Shown one piece after another: positions 45,637 to 54,626 of a stretch of DNA of 64,000 nt. The translations under genes and the position numbers were made by a program. Below the pieces are notes generated by a model, which searched no databases, was not told the origin of the DNA, and worked only from the letters and a program-made list of their open reading frames with translations. Within the stretch, counting starts at the first letter, position 1. Each line of letters opens with the position of its first letter. The stretch comes from DASTPP01 sp035762175 (GTDB taxonomy: Bacteria > Myxococcota_A > Polyangia > Polyangiales > Polyangiaceae). The stretch lies in assembly GCA_035762175.1 (NCBI GenBank), contig DASTPP010000379.1:7776-71775 (forward strand). The letters are read 5' to 3'.

Positions 45637-46443
45637 TCAGTCGTCGGGCGCGTCGGGGCGGGAGGCGATGAGCTCGGAGACCGTCACGGCGTCGAGCTGC
45701 GAGCGGCCGAGCGCCTCGAAGATGGCGGGCAGGGCCTCGGCGGCCACCGGGCGCCGGTCGCCCTGCTCGGGCGCGTCGTGCATGCAGACGATGGCGCCGT
45801 CGCGCAGGCCGCGGATGACGCGCCGCGCGGCTCGCTCGGCGCTCGTGCGCGCGACGCCGTCGAGCGCCCGCACCGACCAGCCGACGACCTCGAGCGAGAG
45901 CTCGTCGCAGGCGCGGAAGAAGCGGGGGTTCAGCACGCCGTAGGGCGGCCGGAAGAGCGCCGGCCTCGCGCCCGTCGCCGCCTCGATGGCGCCCACCGAG
46001 CGCGCGAGATCGTCGCGGATGGCCGGCAGCCCCCGGAAGGCGAGCACCCGGTCGACGCGGTGGCCGTGTGCGCCGATCTCGTGCCCCGCCCGGGCCACCG
46101 CGCGCGCGACCTCGGGGTGCCGCTCGACCTTTTCGCCGATCATGAAGAACGTGGCCTTCGCGCGGTAGCGCTCGAGCGCCTCGAGCACGCGCGGGGTGTG
46201 CTCGGGGTGGGGGCCGTCGTCGAAGCCGAACGCGACGCCGCGGCCGCCCGGCACCGAGCAGAGGGCGTCGCCCCAAAGCCCGAGCCGCGGCATCGCGGTG
46301 CCGGCGGCGACGAGCGCCAAGTACGCGCCGAGGTAAGGCAGGGCGAGGGCGAGCGGCACCGACTGGTGCAGCACCACGCCCTTGAAGGCGAGGCCGAGGC
46401 CGCCGGCGGTGGCGGTGTAGAGGGCGAGCGGGGCCGGGCGCAT
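45637..46443 (-). CDS. Polysaccharide deacetylase (NodB/CE4 family), membrane-anchored
   Basis: 268 residues from ATG at 46443 (MRPAPLALYTATAGGLGLAF); an upstream ATG at 46536 adds 31 Arg/Trp-rich residues. Two N-terminal hydrophobic segments would anchor it in the inner membrane. The catalytic domain has the CE4 motifs: FGFDDGPHPEHT (motif 1, general base Asp and metal Asp), HEIGAHGHRVD (metal-binding HxxxH-like), FRPPYGVLNP (motif 3), and CMHDAP near the end. It likely removes acetyl groups from an extracellular or cell-wall sugar polymer. Confidence 0.88.
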   Translation of the reverse strand: MRPAPLALYTATAGGLGLAFKGVVLHQSVPLALALPYLGAYLALVAAGTAMPRLGLWGDALCSVPGGRGVAFGFDDGPHPEHTPRVLEALERYRAKATFFMIGEKVERHPEVARAVARAGHEIGAHGHRVDRVLAFRGLPAIRDDLARSVGAIEAATGARPALFRPPYGVLNPRFFRACDELSLEVVGWSVRALDGVARTSAERAARRVIRGLRDGAIVCMHDAPEQGDRRPVAAEALPAIFEALGRSQLDAVTVSELIASRPDAPDD

Positions 46444-46771
46444 CGGGGTCGTCGGGCCCCACGTTGTGCGCCCCTTCGGCGCCGGACGCCAGGGCCTCGT
46501 GACCCGCCCCGCCCAAGCCAGGAGGCGGCGCGTCATCGCGGCGCTTCGATGCGGGGCCGGTGTCGCGCGGCCGCTGCCCCGGCGTGAGCCCTGAGCGCTC
46601 GGCCGCTGCCCCGGCGTGAGCCCGGGGCGCGCGGGGGGTGCCCTGGCGCGAGCCTGGCGCGCGGGAGGTGCGCCGGCGCCAGCTCAGGGCGTGCGCCGGG
46701 GCCGGCCCGGCACGGGGCTCGCTCGGGCGGTAGGGGGCCCCCCCTACCGCCGGCGCCCCCCTTCAGACAGG
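46444..46771. other. Gap with degenerate tandem repeats
   Basis: Repeats of about 32-40 bases with the core CGGCCGCTGCCCCGGCGTGA occur around 46566 and 46600, with worn copies to 46720. The rest is GC-rich; a promoter for the esterase gene should lie just before 46772. Confidence 0.5.
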
Positions 46772-47716
46772 ATGACGCCCATGCGCCCTTCCGGCCCGCC
46801 CCCCCGGCCCTTCGGCCGCCGTGCCCTGCTCGCGCTCGGCGGCGCGTGCCTGGGCGCGGGCGGGGCGTTTGGTGGCGGGGGCGAGGGCCAGGCGCTCGCG
46901 GCCGATCTGCCCGAAGGCCTGCGCTTGCTCGACTGGTCGTGGCCGAGCGCGGGGGGGCTCGCCCGGCGGGCGGTGGTCCTCGCCCCGACGCACCTCGCCC
47001 CCGGCGCCCGCGTCGCGACCCTGGTGCTCTTGCACGGGCTCGGCGAGGCGCGGCAGGGGCCCCGGGCGGGGGCGTACGCGTGGCTCGAGCGCTACGGGCT
47101 CGGTGGCGCGTACGCCCGGCTGCGCCGGCCGCCGGTCGCGTCGATCATGCCCCGCCACGATCTGACGGCGGAGCGGGCGGGCGAGATCAACGCCGCGCTC
47201 GCGTCCTTGCCCTTCCGGGGGCTGGTGCTGGTGTGCCCGGCGATCCCCGACGTGTGGGCGACGGGCGATCGGGCGGGCACCCTCGAGGCGATCGCCGACT
47301 TTTGCTCGGGGCCCTTGCTCGAGCGGGTGGCGCGTGAGGTGCCGGAGGCGAGGGGGGGCGAGGGCTCGGTGGGTATCGACGGCTGCTCGCTCGGGGGCTT
47401 CGTCGCCCTCGAGGTGGCGGTGCGGCGGCCGGGGCCCTGGGCGGCGGTCGGGGTGGTGCAGCCGGCGATCGGGGCGGCGCAGGCGGACCGCTACGCGGCG
47501 GCGCTCGCCGCCCGGCCGGCCCGGCCGGTGCATGTCGAGTCGAGCCGCGGCGACCCTTATCTCGGCGCGAGCCGGCGCCTCGCCGACGAGCTTTCCAAAC
47601 GGGGCGTTCCGTGCGATCTGAGCGTCTCGCCGGGCCCGCACGACCAGCCCTTTTTGCGCGACGCGGGCTCGCTCGAGATGCTCCTATGGCACGACCGCCG
47701 CTTGAACCCGCGCTGA
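46772..47716 (+). CDS. Alpha/beta-hydrolase, probable Tat-exported esterase
   Basis: 314 residues from ATG at 46772. The N-terminus (PRPFGRRALLALGGACLGAG) is a twin-arginine-type export signal. Core elements fit an esterase: VATLVLLHGLGEARQGPRAG (oxyanion strand with HG), VGIDGCSLGGFVALEVAVRR (nucleophile elbow G-x-S-x-G, Ser in GCSLGG), ESSRGDPYLGASRRL and a His in GPHDQPFL. The catalytic triad is thus Ser-Asp-His. The 3' end overlaps the following ligase gene by 31 bases, showing coupling. Natural substrate unknown. Confidence 0.8.
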   Translation: MTPMRPSGPPPRPFGRRALLALGGACLGAGGAFGGGGEGQALAADLPEGLRLLDWSWPSAGGLARRAVVLAPTHLAPGARVATLVLLHGLGEARQGPRAGAYAWLERYGLGGAYARLRRPPVASIMPRHDLTAERAGEINAALASLPFRGLVLVCPAIPDVWATGDRAGTLEAIADFCSGPLLERVAREVPEARGGEGSVGIDGCSLGGFVALEVAVRRPGPWAAVGVVQPAIGAAQADRYAAALAARPARPVHVESSRGDPYLGASRRLADELSKRGVPCDLSVSPGPHDQPFLRDAGSLEMLLWHDRRLNPR

Positions 47717-49257
47717 GCGAGGGCTCCCTCGTCGGGCGTGTGCGCGCGCTGGCGGCGGGCGGTGGCGTCGCGATCGTCGACGGGGGCGGGGCGGCTTCCC
47801 ACGGCGAGCTCTGGGCCGGCGCCCGCGCCCGCGCCGCGGCGCTCGGGGGCCCGCTCGGCGGCGAGCCCGTGGCGCTGCTCGCGCCGCCGGGCCGGGCGTG
47901 GGTCGAGGCCTTCTTCGGCGTCGTGCTCGCGGGCGGCGTGGCCCTGCCGCTCTCGCCGCTGCACCCCGAAGACGAGGTGCGCTACTTCGTCGCCGACAGC
48001 GGCGCCCGCCGCGCCCTCGTCGACCTCGGGGCCTTCGGCGAGCGCGCCGCCTGGCTCGCGCCGGCGCGCGTCGTCGGGCTCGGGGCCCCTTCGCCGGGCG
48101 CGGCGGGGGCCCCGGCGGCGCCGGCGGCCGACGCGCCCTGGCCCGAGCGCGTGCCCGCGAACGGCGAGGGCGCGCTCTTGCTCTACACGAGCGGCACGAC
48201 GGGCCGGCCGAAGGGCGCGCTCTTGACGCACGGCAACCTGCTCGCGCAGGTCTCGGTGCTGGCCGAGGCCTGGGGCATGGGGCCTTCTGACCGGCTCTTG
48301 CATGCGCTGCCGCTGCACCACCTGCATGGCGTCGTGGTCTCGTTGCTGACGACGCTGCTCGCCGGGGGCTCGGCGCGCATGCTGCCGCGCTTCGACGCGG
48401 CGGCGGTCTGGGGCGCGCTCGCCGAGAGCACGGTCTTCATGGGCGTGCCGACGATGTACCACCGGCTGCTCGAGGCCTTCGAGGCGGCGGGCGAGGCCGA
48501 GCGGGCCGGCTGGGCGGCGTCGGCGCGGGCGCTGCGGCTCGCGACGAGCGGCTCGGCGGCGCTGCCCGCGGCGCTCGCCGAGCGGTGGGCGAAGGTGGCG
48601 GGGCGGGTGCCGCTCGAGCGCTACGGCATGACCGAGATCGGCATGGCGACGTCGAACCCGCTCGAGGGCGAGCGGCGGCCGGGCACCGTGGGGCGGCCGC
48701 TGCCGGGCGTCGAGCTGCGGCGCGTCGCCGACTCGGGCGCCGAGGCGGGGCCGGGCGAGGCGGGCGAGATCTGGGTGCGGGGGCCGAGCGTGTTCGCGGG
48801 CTACCACGGCCGAGACGAGGCGACGCGGCAGGCGTTCGCGGGCGGCTGGTTCCGCACGGGCGACGTGGCCGAGGTCGACGCCGAGGGCTACGTGCGGCTG
48901 CTCGGCCGGGCGAGCGTCGACATCTTGAAGAGCGCCGGCTACAAGCTCTCGGCCGTCGAGATCGAAGAGGCGCTGCGGGCGCACCCGCTGGTCGACGACG
49001 TGGCCGTGGTGGGCCTGCCCGACGAGGCGCTGGGCGAGCGGGCGGTGGCCTGCGTCGTCGCGCGCGGGGGCGAGCCCGGCCCGGGGCTCGAGGGCGCCCT
49101 GCGCGAGCACTGCCGCGCGCGCCTCGCCCCCTACAAAGTGCCGCGGGCCTTCGTGGCCCTCGCCGAGCTGCCGCGCAACGCCCTCGGCAAGGTGCAGAAG
49201 CCCGAGCTCGTGCGGCGGCTGCTCGCGGCCGCGACCCCTCCCGAAAGGGCCCCATGA
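47686..49257 (+). CDS. Acyl-CoA synthetase, malonyl-CoA synthetase (MatB/ACSF3)-like
   Basis: 523 residues from ATG at 47686, inside the end of the esterase gene. ANL-superfamily motifs are all present: LLLYTSGTTGRPKGALLTHG (P-loop), VFMGVPTMYHRLL, YGMTEIGMATSNP (A5), WFRTGDVAEVD (A7) and the C-terminal Lys in PRNALGKVQKPEL. The stretch LHALPLHHLHGVVVSLLTTL and GMTEIGMATSNPLEGERRPG closely recall malonyl- or methylmalonyl-CoA synthetases. It would make an acyl-CoA for fatty-acid or polyketide use. The next gene starts within its stop codon (ATGA). Substrate is inferred from family likeness only. Confidence 0.85.
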   Translation: MARPPLEPALSEGSLVGRVRALAAGGGVAIVDGGGAASHGELWAGARARAAALGGPLGGEPVALLAPPGRAWVEAFFGVVLAGGVALPLSPLHPEDEVRYFVADSGARRALVDLGAFGERAAWLAPARVVGLGAPSPGAAGAPAAPAADAPWPERVPANGEGALLLYTSGTTGRPKGALLTHGNLLAQVSVLAEAWGMGPSDRLLHALPLHHLHGVVVSLLTTLLAGGSARMLPRFDAAAVWGALAESTVFMGVPTMYHRLLEAFEAAGEAERAGWAASARALRLATSGSAALPAALAERWAKVAGRVPLERYGMTEIGMATSNPLEGERRPGTVGRPLPGVELRRVADSGAEAGPGEAGEIWVRGPSVFAGYHGRDEATRQAFAGGWFRTGDVAEVDAEGYVRLLGRASVDILKSAGYKLSAVEIEEALRAHPLVDDVAVVGLPDEALGERAVACVVARGGEPGPGLEGALREHCRARLAPYKVPRAFVALAELPRNALGKVQKPELVRRLLAAATPPERAP

Positions 49258-49907
49258 CCGACCCGAAGACGGTGCTCCGTAACGTCGCCCTCTACCTGCG
49301 TCGCCACCCCGATCTCGTCTGGCGCGCCGCGCTCAACGCGGCCGCGCTCAAGGTGACCGTGCCGCTCGACGTCGCGCGCGCGTTCGTCGCGCGCGCCGGC
49401 GGGCGCAAGGGGGCGCCGCGCGACGTCGTCCTCGGCGCCGAGCCGCCGGCGCTGCGGGTCGGGGCGACGGTCGAGATGATGAAGACGCCGCTGCGGGCGA
49501 GCGCGCTCGTGCGCATCGCCTCGGTCGAGCTCGGCCCGGAGAGCCTGCGCATCGCGCTGCGCCTCTCGGACGTGTCCTTGAAGGTCGAGGGCGAGAGCGA
49601 CTCGCCCGTCGCGGGGCTCATCAAGTCGGGCGCGCTCGACCTGTCGAAGCCGGGCGAGCTCGCGCGCTACATGCCCAACCGCCCCGCCGCGCTCGCCGAG
49701 GCCGAGGGCGACCGCATCGTGCTCGAGCTGATGAAGGTGCCCCAGCTCGCCAAGAACGAGCGGGCCAAGCGCCTCGTCAAGACGCTCTCGTCGCTCGTGG
49801 CCTTGCGCTCGGTCGAAACCGAGGGCGACGCCCTGGTCGTCGGCCTCTCGCCCCTGCCGCAGGGGGTGGCGGCCGCCTGGCAGGCGCTGCGCCCGCAAGA
49901 CGGGTGA
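49254..49907 (+). CDS. Conserved-looking hypothetical protein, 217 residues
   Basis: ATG at 49254 overlaps the ligase stop codon by four bases, so it forms an operon with the ligase and esterase. The sequence is well balanced and lacks signal or membrane segments: NVALYLRRHPDLVWRAALNA, PLRASALVRIASVELGPESL, LRIALRLSDVSLKVEGESDS, KRLVKTLSSLVALRSVETEG. The pattern of alternating strands in the middle suggests a lipid- or ligand-binding beta fold, but no family is recognised. Its 3' end is part of a 37-bp tandem duplication. Confidence 0.75.
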   Translation: MTDPKTVLRNVALYLRRHPDLVWRAALNAAALKVTVPLDVARAFVARAGGRKGAPRDVVLGAEPPALRVGATVEMMKTPLRASALVRIASVELGPESLRIALRLSDVSLKVEGESDSPVAGLIKSGALDLSKPGELARYMPNRPAALAEAEGDRIVLELMKVPQLAKNERAKRLVKTLSSLVALRSVETEGDALVVGLSPLPQGVAAAWQALRPQDG

Positions 49908-49945
49908 CGCCGCCTGGCAGGCGTTGCGCCCGCAAGACGGGTGAC
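49872..49945. repeat. 37-bp tandem duplication across a stop codon
   Basis: 49872-49908 and 49909-49945 differ by one base. The first copy codes the last residues and the stop of the 49254 gene; the second lies outside it. Confidence 0.9.
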
Positions 49946-50026
49946 GTTTCGGGGGGCCTCGCGATAACGCTTGACTTTGCCCGGGCAGACGTTAATGTCG
50001 CGCTCCCCTGACGCTTTCGGGCACAC

Positions 50027-50099
<73 letters not shown>

Positions 50100-50210
50100 C
50101 ACCGTTGTCGTGAAAGGTTTCCGCGCCGGCTTCCGGACGTCCGTTCGGGCCGTGCGTGCGGCCGAGCCGCTAGGTTTCGTGGGCGAGCCCCGCTCTGCTA
50201 CCATGAGCCC

Positions 50211-51488
50211 ATGCGTGCTTTGCTTCTTGTCCGCCCTCTGATCGCCGCGCTCGCCGCGCCCCTGCTCGGCGCGCTCGCGGCGTCCGGCTCGGGCTGCGGC
50301 CCGGCCCCCCGCGGCGAGCGGGCGCTCGCCACGCGCGCGTCGCCGGTGCTCGACGGGGTGCCCGACGACGACGTGCGCTACTCGAACGTCGTCGGCATCA
50401 GCATCGACGAAGAGCGCGTCTGCAGCGGCTCGCTCATCAGCCCGAACCTCGTGCTCACCGCGCGCCACTGCGTCAGCCGCGACGCGCTCGACACCGTGAG
50501 CTGCGGCGAGGGCGCGCTCGGCCCGCCGCTCGGCGCGGGGCGCCTGCGCGTGACGACCGCCCTCGACACGAACGGGGCCGACGTGCCCTGGCTCTCGGTG
50601 TCCGAGGTGTGGCTCGCCCCGGGCGGCGACGACGTCTGCGGCAACGACATCGTGCTGCTCTTGCTCGGCCAGCAGGCCCAGGGCGTCACGCCGCTCGAGC
50701 CGTACCTCTCGCAAAACGTCGCCCAAGATCAGCTCTTCACCGCCATCGGCTACGGCGGCGAGCGGGCCGACGGCGGCACCGTGGGCGTGCGCCGCGCGGG
50801 CTTCGACTTCGAGGTCAGCTGCGTCGGCACCGCGTGCAACTTCGAGCTCTTCCACGCCAACGAGTGGCGCGGCGGCCCGCCCGGCAAGTACGTCTGCCGC
50901 GGCGACTCGGGCGGCCCGGCGCTGCTCGGCACCAACTACGTCGGCGGCGTGCTCTCGCGCCTCTTGCCCATCGGCGACAGCGAGTCGTGCGGCGTGCCCG
51001 TCTACACCTCGACCTACGCGTGGGCGGGCTTCCTGCAGACGCGGGCCGTGCAGGCCGCGCTGCTCGGCCACTACCGCTTGCCCGACTGGGCCCGCGGCGG
51101 CGGCGGGCCCCCGAGCGAGCTGCGCTACGGCAACGGCTGCGAGAGCAACATCGACTGCACGAGCGACGGCACCTGCGTCTTCGACGGCGAGCGGGGCTAC
51201 TGCTCGTACGACTGCGGCGCCGAGACGCCCTGCCCGGGCGGCGGCGGCTACCAGTGCGACGACGCCGTCGGCCTCTGCGTCGCGCAGGCCTCGACGCCGA
51301 GCGAGCTCTCGTGCTTCGGCGACAGCCAGGTCTGCTCCGAGGCGCGGCCGATCGAGCAGGGGAGCGACGAGGGCTCGTGCGCGCTCGGGGGGCCCCCGGG
51401 CTCCGGGGCCCGCGCCGGCGGGCGGGCCTGGCTGCTCGCGCTGCTCGCGCTCGCTGCCCTCGGGGTGCGCCGCGTTCGCACGATGTAA
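50211..51488 (+). CDS. Trypsin-like serine protease with MYXO-CTERM-type C-terminus
   Basis: 425 residues from ATG at 50211. A signal peptide (MRALLLVRPLIAALAAPLLG) leads to an S1 peptidase domain. Its catalytic His is in LTARHCVS, Asp in GNDIVLLLLG and Ser in CRGDSGGPALLG, and cysteines form disulfides. After residue ~300 a Cys-rich region follows (CESNIDCTSDGTCVFD). The C-terminus has a Cys, a hydrophobic helix (AWLLALLALAALGV) and RRVR, matching the MYXO-CTERM sorting tail, by which such proteins are anchored at the surface. It is thus a predicted cell-surface protease. Confidence 0.9.
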   Translation: MRALLLVRPLIAALAAPLLGALAASGSGCGPAPRGERALATRASPVLDGVPDDDVRYSNVVGISIDEERVCSGSLISPNLVLTARHCVSRDALDTVSCGEGALGPPLGAGRLRVTTALDTNGADVPWLSVSEVWLAPGGDDVCGNDIVLLLLGQQAQGVTPLEPYLSQNVAQDQLFTAIGYGGERADGGTVGVRRAGFDFEVSCVGTACNFELFHANEWRGGPPGKYVCRGDSGGPALLGTNYVGGVLSRLLPIGDSESCGVPVYTSTYAWAGFLQTRAVQAALLGHYRLPDWARGGGGPPSELRYGNGCESNIDCTSDGTCVFDGERGYCSYDCGAETPCPGGGGYQCDDAVGLCVAQASTPSELSCFGDSQVCSEARPIEQGSDEGSCALGGPPGSGARAGGRAWLLALLALAALGVRRVRTM

Positions 51489-51900
51489 GCTTGCCCCGGG
51501 CGGCTGGGGGGATAAGGTTTTGTCCCTCGATGTCTGCCGTCCCAAGCACCTCCGGCCGCCGCCTCGGCGGGCGCCGAGCGCGGGCCCTTCCGGGCGCGGC
51601 GCCGGGGCTTCTTAGGGGCCTCGGGGGGCCGGGGGCGGCGCTCGGGCGGGGCGCTCGGGCGGGGGCGGGGGCCCGGCGGGCGCGCGTTGCTGGCCCAAGG
51701 GGGGGGGCTTGGGGGTATGCTTCGGGCCCTTTCGACCCCTCGCGGGGGGCGAAGGGGCTTGCCCTAGGCCCCGTTGCTTGGCAGAGGAGGTGCCCTCGCC
51801 GTGCTTGTTCGGGCGGCGCGGCCCGGGTCTTGCCTCGTGCAAGGTCGACCTCCGACCTTGCGTTCATCGGGCTCGACCTTCGCGTTGAGGAGGAGATTCG
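51489..51900. other. Gap upstream of the Tol-Pal-like operon
   Basis: 412 bases with G-tracts and no convincing gene. It should hold the operon promoter; the only distinct structure is the hairpin at 51839-51861. Confidence 0.45.
51839..51861 (+). promoter_or_regulatory. Perfect 9-bp hairpin in the leader of the Tol-Pal-like operon
   Basis: GCAAGGTCG, a 5-base loop, then CGACCTTGC, ending 39 bases before ATG 51901. No T-run follows, so an operator or leader structure fits better than a terminator. Confidence 0.45.
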
Positions 51901-52452
51901 ATGAAAGACGCTCGTTACCGTTGGTTCGCCCTGGGGTTGGGGCTTTGGCTGGTCGGGTGCGGCGGCGACAAGCCGCCCGAGACGCCGGCGAACAAGAAGC
52001 CGGCGACGACCTCCACGGCGACGCCCGAGCAAGACCAGGCGGTCGCCAAGGCGGCCGACGAGAACCAGGGCGGCGGGCTGTCGATCAGCCCCGACATCAT
52101 GAAGCTCTGCCCGGGCATCAAGCCGCCGAAGTTCGGCTACAACTCGTCCGACGTCAAAGACGAGTGGCGCGACGCGCTCTCGGGGCTCGCCGATTGCATG
52201 AAGAACGGCGGGCTGAAGGGCAAGGGCGTGCTCTTGACGGGGCACACCGACCCGCGGGGCGACGACGACTACAACATGCAGCTCGGCGGGCGCCGGGCCG
52301 AGGCGGTCAAGGGCGCGATCACGGCGTTCGGCGTCGAGAACGGGCGCATCGACGTGACCTCGCGCGGCGAGGTCGACGCGAAGGGCACCGACGAGTCGAC
52401 CTGGGCGCAGGACCGCCGGGTCGACATCAACCTCAAGCCGGGGGGGGGCTGA
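51901..52452 (+). CDS. Pal/OmpA-family peptidoglycan-binding lipoprotein
   Basis: 183 residues from ATG at 51901, with an ideal GAGGAGGAG ribosome site. The signal FALGLGLWLVGC ends in a lipobox. The C-terminal OmpA-like domain (residues about 80-180) carries GVLLTGHTDPRGDDDYNMQL and RRAEAVKGAITAFGV, where the Asp and Arg that bind diaminopimelate are conserved (TDPRG..N..L..RRA). With the next two genes it forms a Tol-Pal-like set that would join outer membrane and cell wall during constriction of the envelope. Confidence 0.88.
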   Translation: MKDARYRWFALGLGLWLVGCGGDKPPETPANKKPATTSTATPEQDQAVAKAADENQGGGLSISPDIMKLCPGIKPPKFGYNSSDVKDEWRDALSGLADCMKNGGLKGKGVLLTGHTDPRGDDDYNMQLGGRRAEAVKGAITAFGVENGRIDVTSRGEVDAKGTDESTWAQDRRVDINLKPGGG

Positions 52453-52475
52453 GCGCCGCCCCGTAAGGTGAGGGC

Positions 52476-53279
52476 ATGACGGCACGCGGGCGGCGGCGCA
52501 AGGGGCGCCTCGGGGGCTGGTTCGTTCTCTCCGTCCTCGCCCACGCGGGCGCGGGCGTGGGGGCGTTCGTGGCCCGCTCGCGCATGCCGGAGAAGCCGCC
52601 CGAGAAGATCTACGTCGTCGACCTCCTGCCGCCGGCCGGCACGATCCGGGGCGACGTGCAGGGCAAGGGCACGCCGCTGTCCTTCCCGAAGCCGGCGCCG
52701 CCGGCGCCGCCGAAGGCGGCCGCGCCGAAGCCGCCGCCGCCCGAGCCGGTGACCAAGCCGGTCGTCGCGAAAGACCCCGACGCGGCCGAGCCGGCGCCGC
52801 CGAAGACCGAGAAAGAGAAGAAGACCGAAGAGCTGCGCGAGGCGGTCAAGCGCTCGATGCTCAAGACCGACGAGACGCCGCCGCCGGCGGCGGCCGAGGC
52901 GGGGCCGGCGGGCTCGGGCGACAAGCCGCCGCTCGGCACGCCCGAGGGGGTGCCGGGGGGCAAGGGCAAGGCGGGGCTCGGCGCCTCGTACAAGTCGGTG
53001 CTGGCGGGCTGGTTCGTCGCGCGCCTCTCGTGCCGGAGCGTGACCGACGTGCCGCCCGACGAGCTCAAGAAGCTCACCGTGCGCGCCTCCATCTCGCTCT
53101 CGCCCGGGCGCAACGTGACCTCGTTCTCGGTCGCGTCGAGCGGCAACGGCGCCTTCGACGGGCACGTGCGCTCGCTTTTGCAGTCGATTCAGAGCCAGGG
53201 CATCACGCTGCCCGAGTCGCCCGAGGGCGACGACCCGCCGCCGAACCTGACGGTCAACTTTCGCTGCAACAAGGACTAA
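52476..53279 (+). CDS. TonB/TolA-like energy-transducer protein
   Basis: 267 residues from ATG at 52476. A single N-terminal membrane helix (GGWFVLSVLAHAGAGVGAFV) is followed by a Pro/Ala/Lys-rich periplasmic stretch (residues about 65-165), as in TonB and TolA. The C-terminal domain (YKSVLAGWFVARLSCRSVTD, LTVRASISLSPGRNVTSFSV, AFDGHVRSLLQSIQSQGITL) resembles the TonB/TolA C-terminal fold and has two cysteines that could form a disulfide. It should span the periplasm and contact the Pal-like lipoprotein. No ExbB/ExbD or TolQ/TolR genes are in the window. Confidence 0.8.
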   Translation: MTARGRRRKGRLGGWFVLSVLAHAGAGVGAFVARSRMPEKPPEKIYVVDLLPPAGTIRGDVQGKGTPLSFPKPAPPAPPKAAAPKPPPPEPVTKPVVAKDPDAAEPAPPKTEKEKKTEELREAVKRSMLKTDETPPPAAAEAGPAGSGDKPPLGTPEGVPGGKGKAGLGASYKSVLAGWFVARLSCRSVTDVPPDELKKLTVRASISLSPGRNVTSFSVASSGNGAFDGHVRSLLQSIQSQGITLPESPEGDDPPPNLTVNFRCNKD

Positions 53280-54556
53280 TGCCCCTCCCCATGCAAAGGC
53301 GAAGGCGGCCCGCCCGCCTCGCGCTCGCCGCCTCGGCCGCCTGGCTGGCCCTGGGCGCGGCCCCCGCCCTCGCGCAGCCGCGCCCGCCGCCGCCCGCGCC
53401 GCCCGCGCCCGCCCCGGCGCCCGACGAGGGCGACGCCGTCATCAACGCCGAGGGGGCGGTGCGCTCGCTGCCGCAGGCGGTCGTCGTGCCGGTCGACGCG
53501 GCGTCCGACGCGAGCGCGCGCGAGCTGGCGAAGCTCGTGGCGCTGCCCGGGCTGGTCGCGACGGCGGTGCTCAAGCCGGGCACCCCGGCCGGCGGGCTCG
53601 TCGTGCGCGTCGCCTCGGCGCGCGAGGGCGACGGCGAGCGCATCGAGGCGACCTCGTCGCGGACCGAGGGCTCGCCGCACCGGCGCTCGGTCGTCATCGG
53701 CCGGGGGGCGAGCCGGCCGCTCGAGACGGCGCGGCTCGCCGACGCCGTCATCGCCGACCTGACGGGCGAGCGCTCGCACCTGTCGGGCACGCTGCTCTTC
53801 ACCGACGCCTCGGCCGTCGGCGAGCGGCGCGTGCGGGTGATGCTCGGCTCGGGCGCGCCGCTGCGCGACGCGTCGCCGGGCGGCGTGCTCGCGCGGGGCG
53901 CCGACGTCGGCCCGGGCGGCGTCGTCTACTACGCGGCGGCCAAGCCGGGCGACTTCATGCAGATCTACGCCGAGGGCAAGCCGGCGCCGCTCGCGGTGCG
54001 GGTGCCGGGCTTTCTGCAGTCGGTCACCTTCAGCCCCGACCGGCTGCGGGCCGCGGTCATCGCGGGCGCGACCGAGGGCGGCACGCTCTACCGCGGGCTG
54101 CTCGAGGGCCGCATGGAGCGCGTCGAGACCGGGCCCGGCGTCGCCCTGAGCCCGAGCTTCGGGCCGAGCGGCGAGCTCGCGTGGGCGGCGGGGCCGGCCC
54201 AGGGGCCGCTGCGCGCCTTCGTCGACGGCAAGCCCGTCACGCCGGCGGGGGTCTGGGCGAGCGCGCCGAGCTTCTGCCCGAAGGCGGGCAAGCGGCGGCT
54301 CGCTTACATGGTCAAGCAGGGCAACGGCTGGTCGGTCTCGATTCAGAATCTCGACGGGGGCGGCGTCGCCATGGTAGGCGACGGGGCCTACCCGGTCTGC
54401 AGCCCCGACGGCCGCACGGTGGCGCTCGTGCGGGGCGGCAAGAACGGCGGGGTCTTCCTGACGGGCGAAGACGGCATCGCCGCGCACCGCGTGCGGGCGG
54501 GCGACGCCTCGGGCCTGCGCTGGGCGCCGGGGCCGAGCCTGCCGCCCGAAGGCTGA
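53279..54556 (+). CDS. TolB-like beta-propeller periplasmic protein
   Basis: 425 residues from ATG at 53279, the ATG overlapping the TAA of the previous gene (TAATG). The signal peptide (RLALAASAAWLALGAAPALA) is cleaved, and a Pro/Ala linker follows. Residues about 60-180 could be the N-terminal TolB domain, and 190-425 a propeller with WD/PD40-like repeats (VTFSPDRLRAAVIAG, LSPSFGPSGELAWAAG, CPKAGKRRLAYMVKQGNGW, VCSPDGRTVALVRGG). With Pal and the TolA-like gene it completes a TolB-Pal-type operon, although the order differs from E. coli. Confidence 0.78.
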   Translation: MPLPMQRRRRPARLALAASAAWLALGAAPALAQPRPPPPAPPAPAPAPDEGDAVINAEGAVRSLPQAVVVPVDAASDASARELAKLVALPGLVATAVLKPGTPAGGLVVRVASAREGDGERIEATSSRTEGSPHRRSVVIGRGASRPLETARLADAVIADLTGERSHLSGTLLFTDASAVGERRVRVMLGSGAPLRDASPGGVLARGADVGPGGVVYYAAAKPGDFMQIYAEGKPAPLAVRVPGFLQSVTFSPDRLRAAVIAGATEGGTLYRGLLEGRMERVETGPGVALSPSFGPSGELAWAAGPAQGPLRAFVDGKPVTPAGVWASAPSFCPKAGKRRLAYMVKQGNGWSVSIQNLDGGGVAMVGDGAYPVCSPDGRTVALVRGGKNGGVFLTGEDGIAAHRVRAGDASGLRWAPGPSLPPEG

Positions 54557-54626
54557 GTGCCCGGGGCGGCCCCGGGCCGCGCGACGCAACCCACCCACCC
54601 ACTCGACCCACCGACGAGGGGACGCG

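Noticed and set aside
50100..50210. A second RNA gene or attachment site next to tRNA-Ala
   Set aside because: No repeat of the tRNA 3' end and no integrase gene is present nearby.
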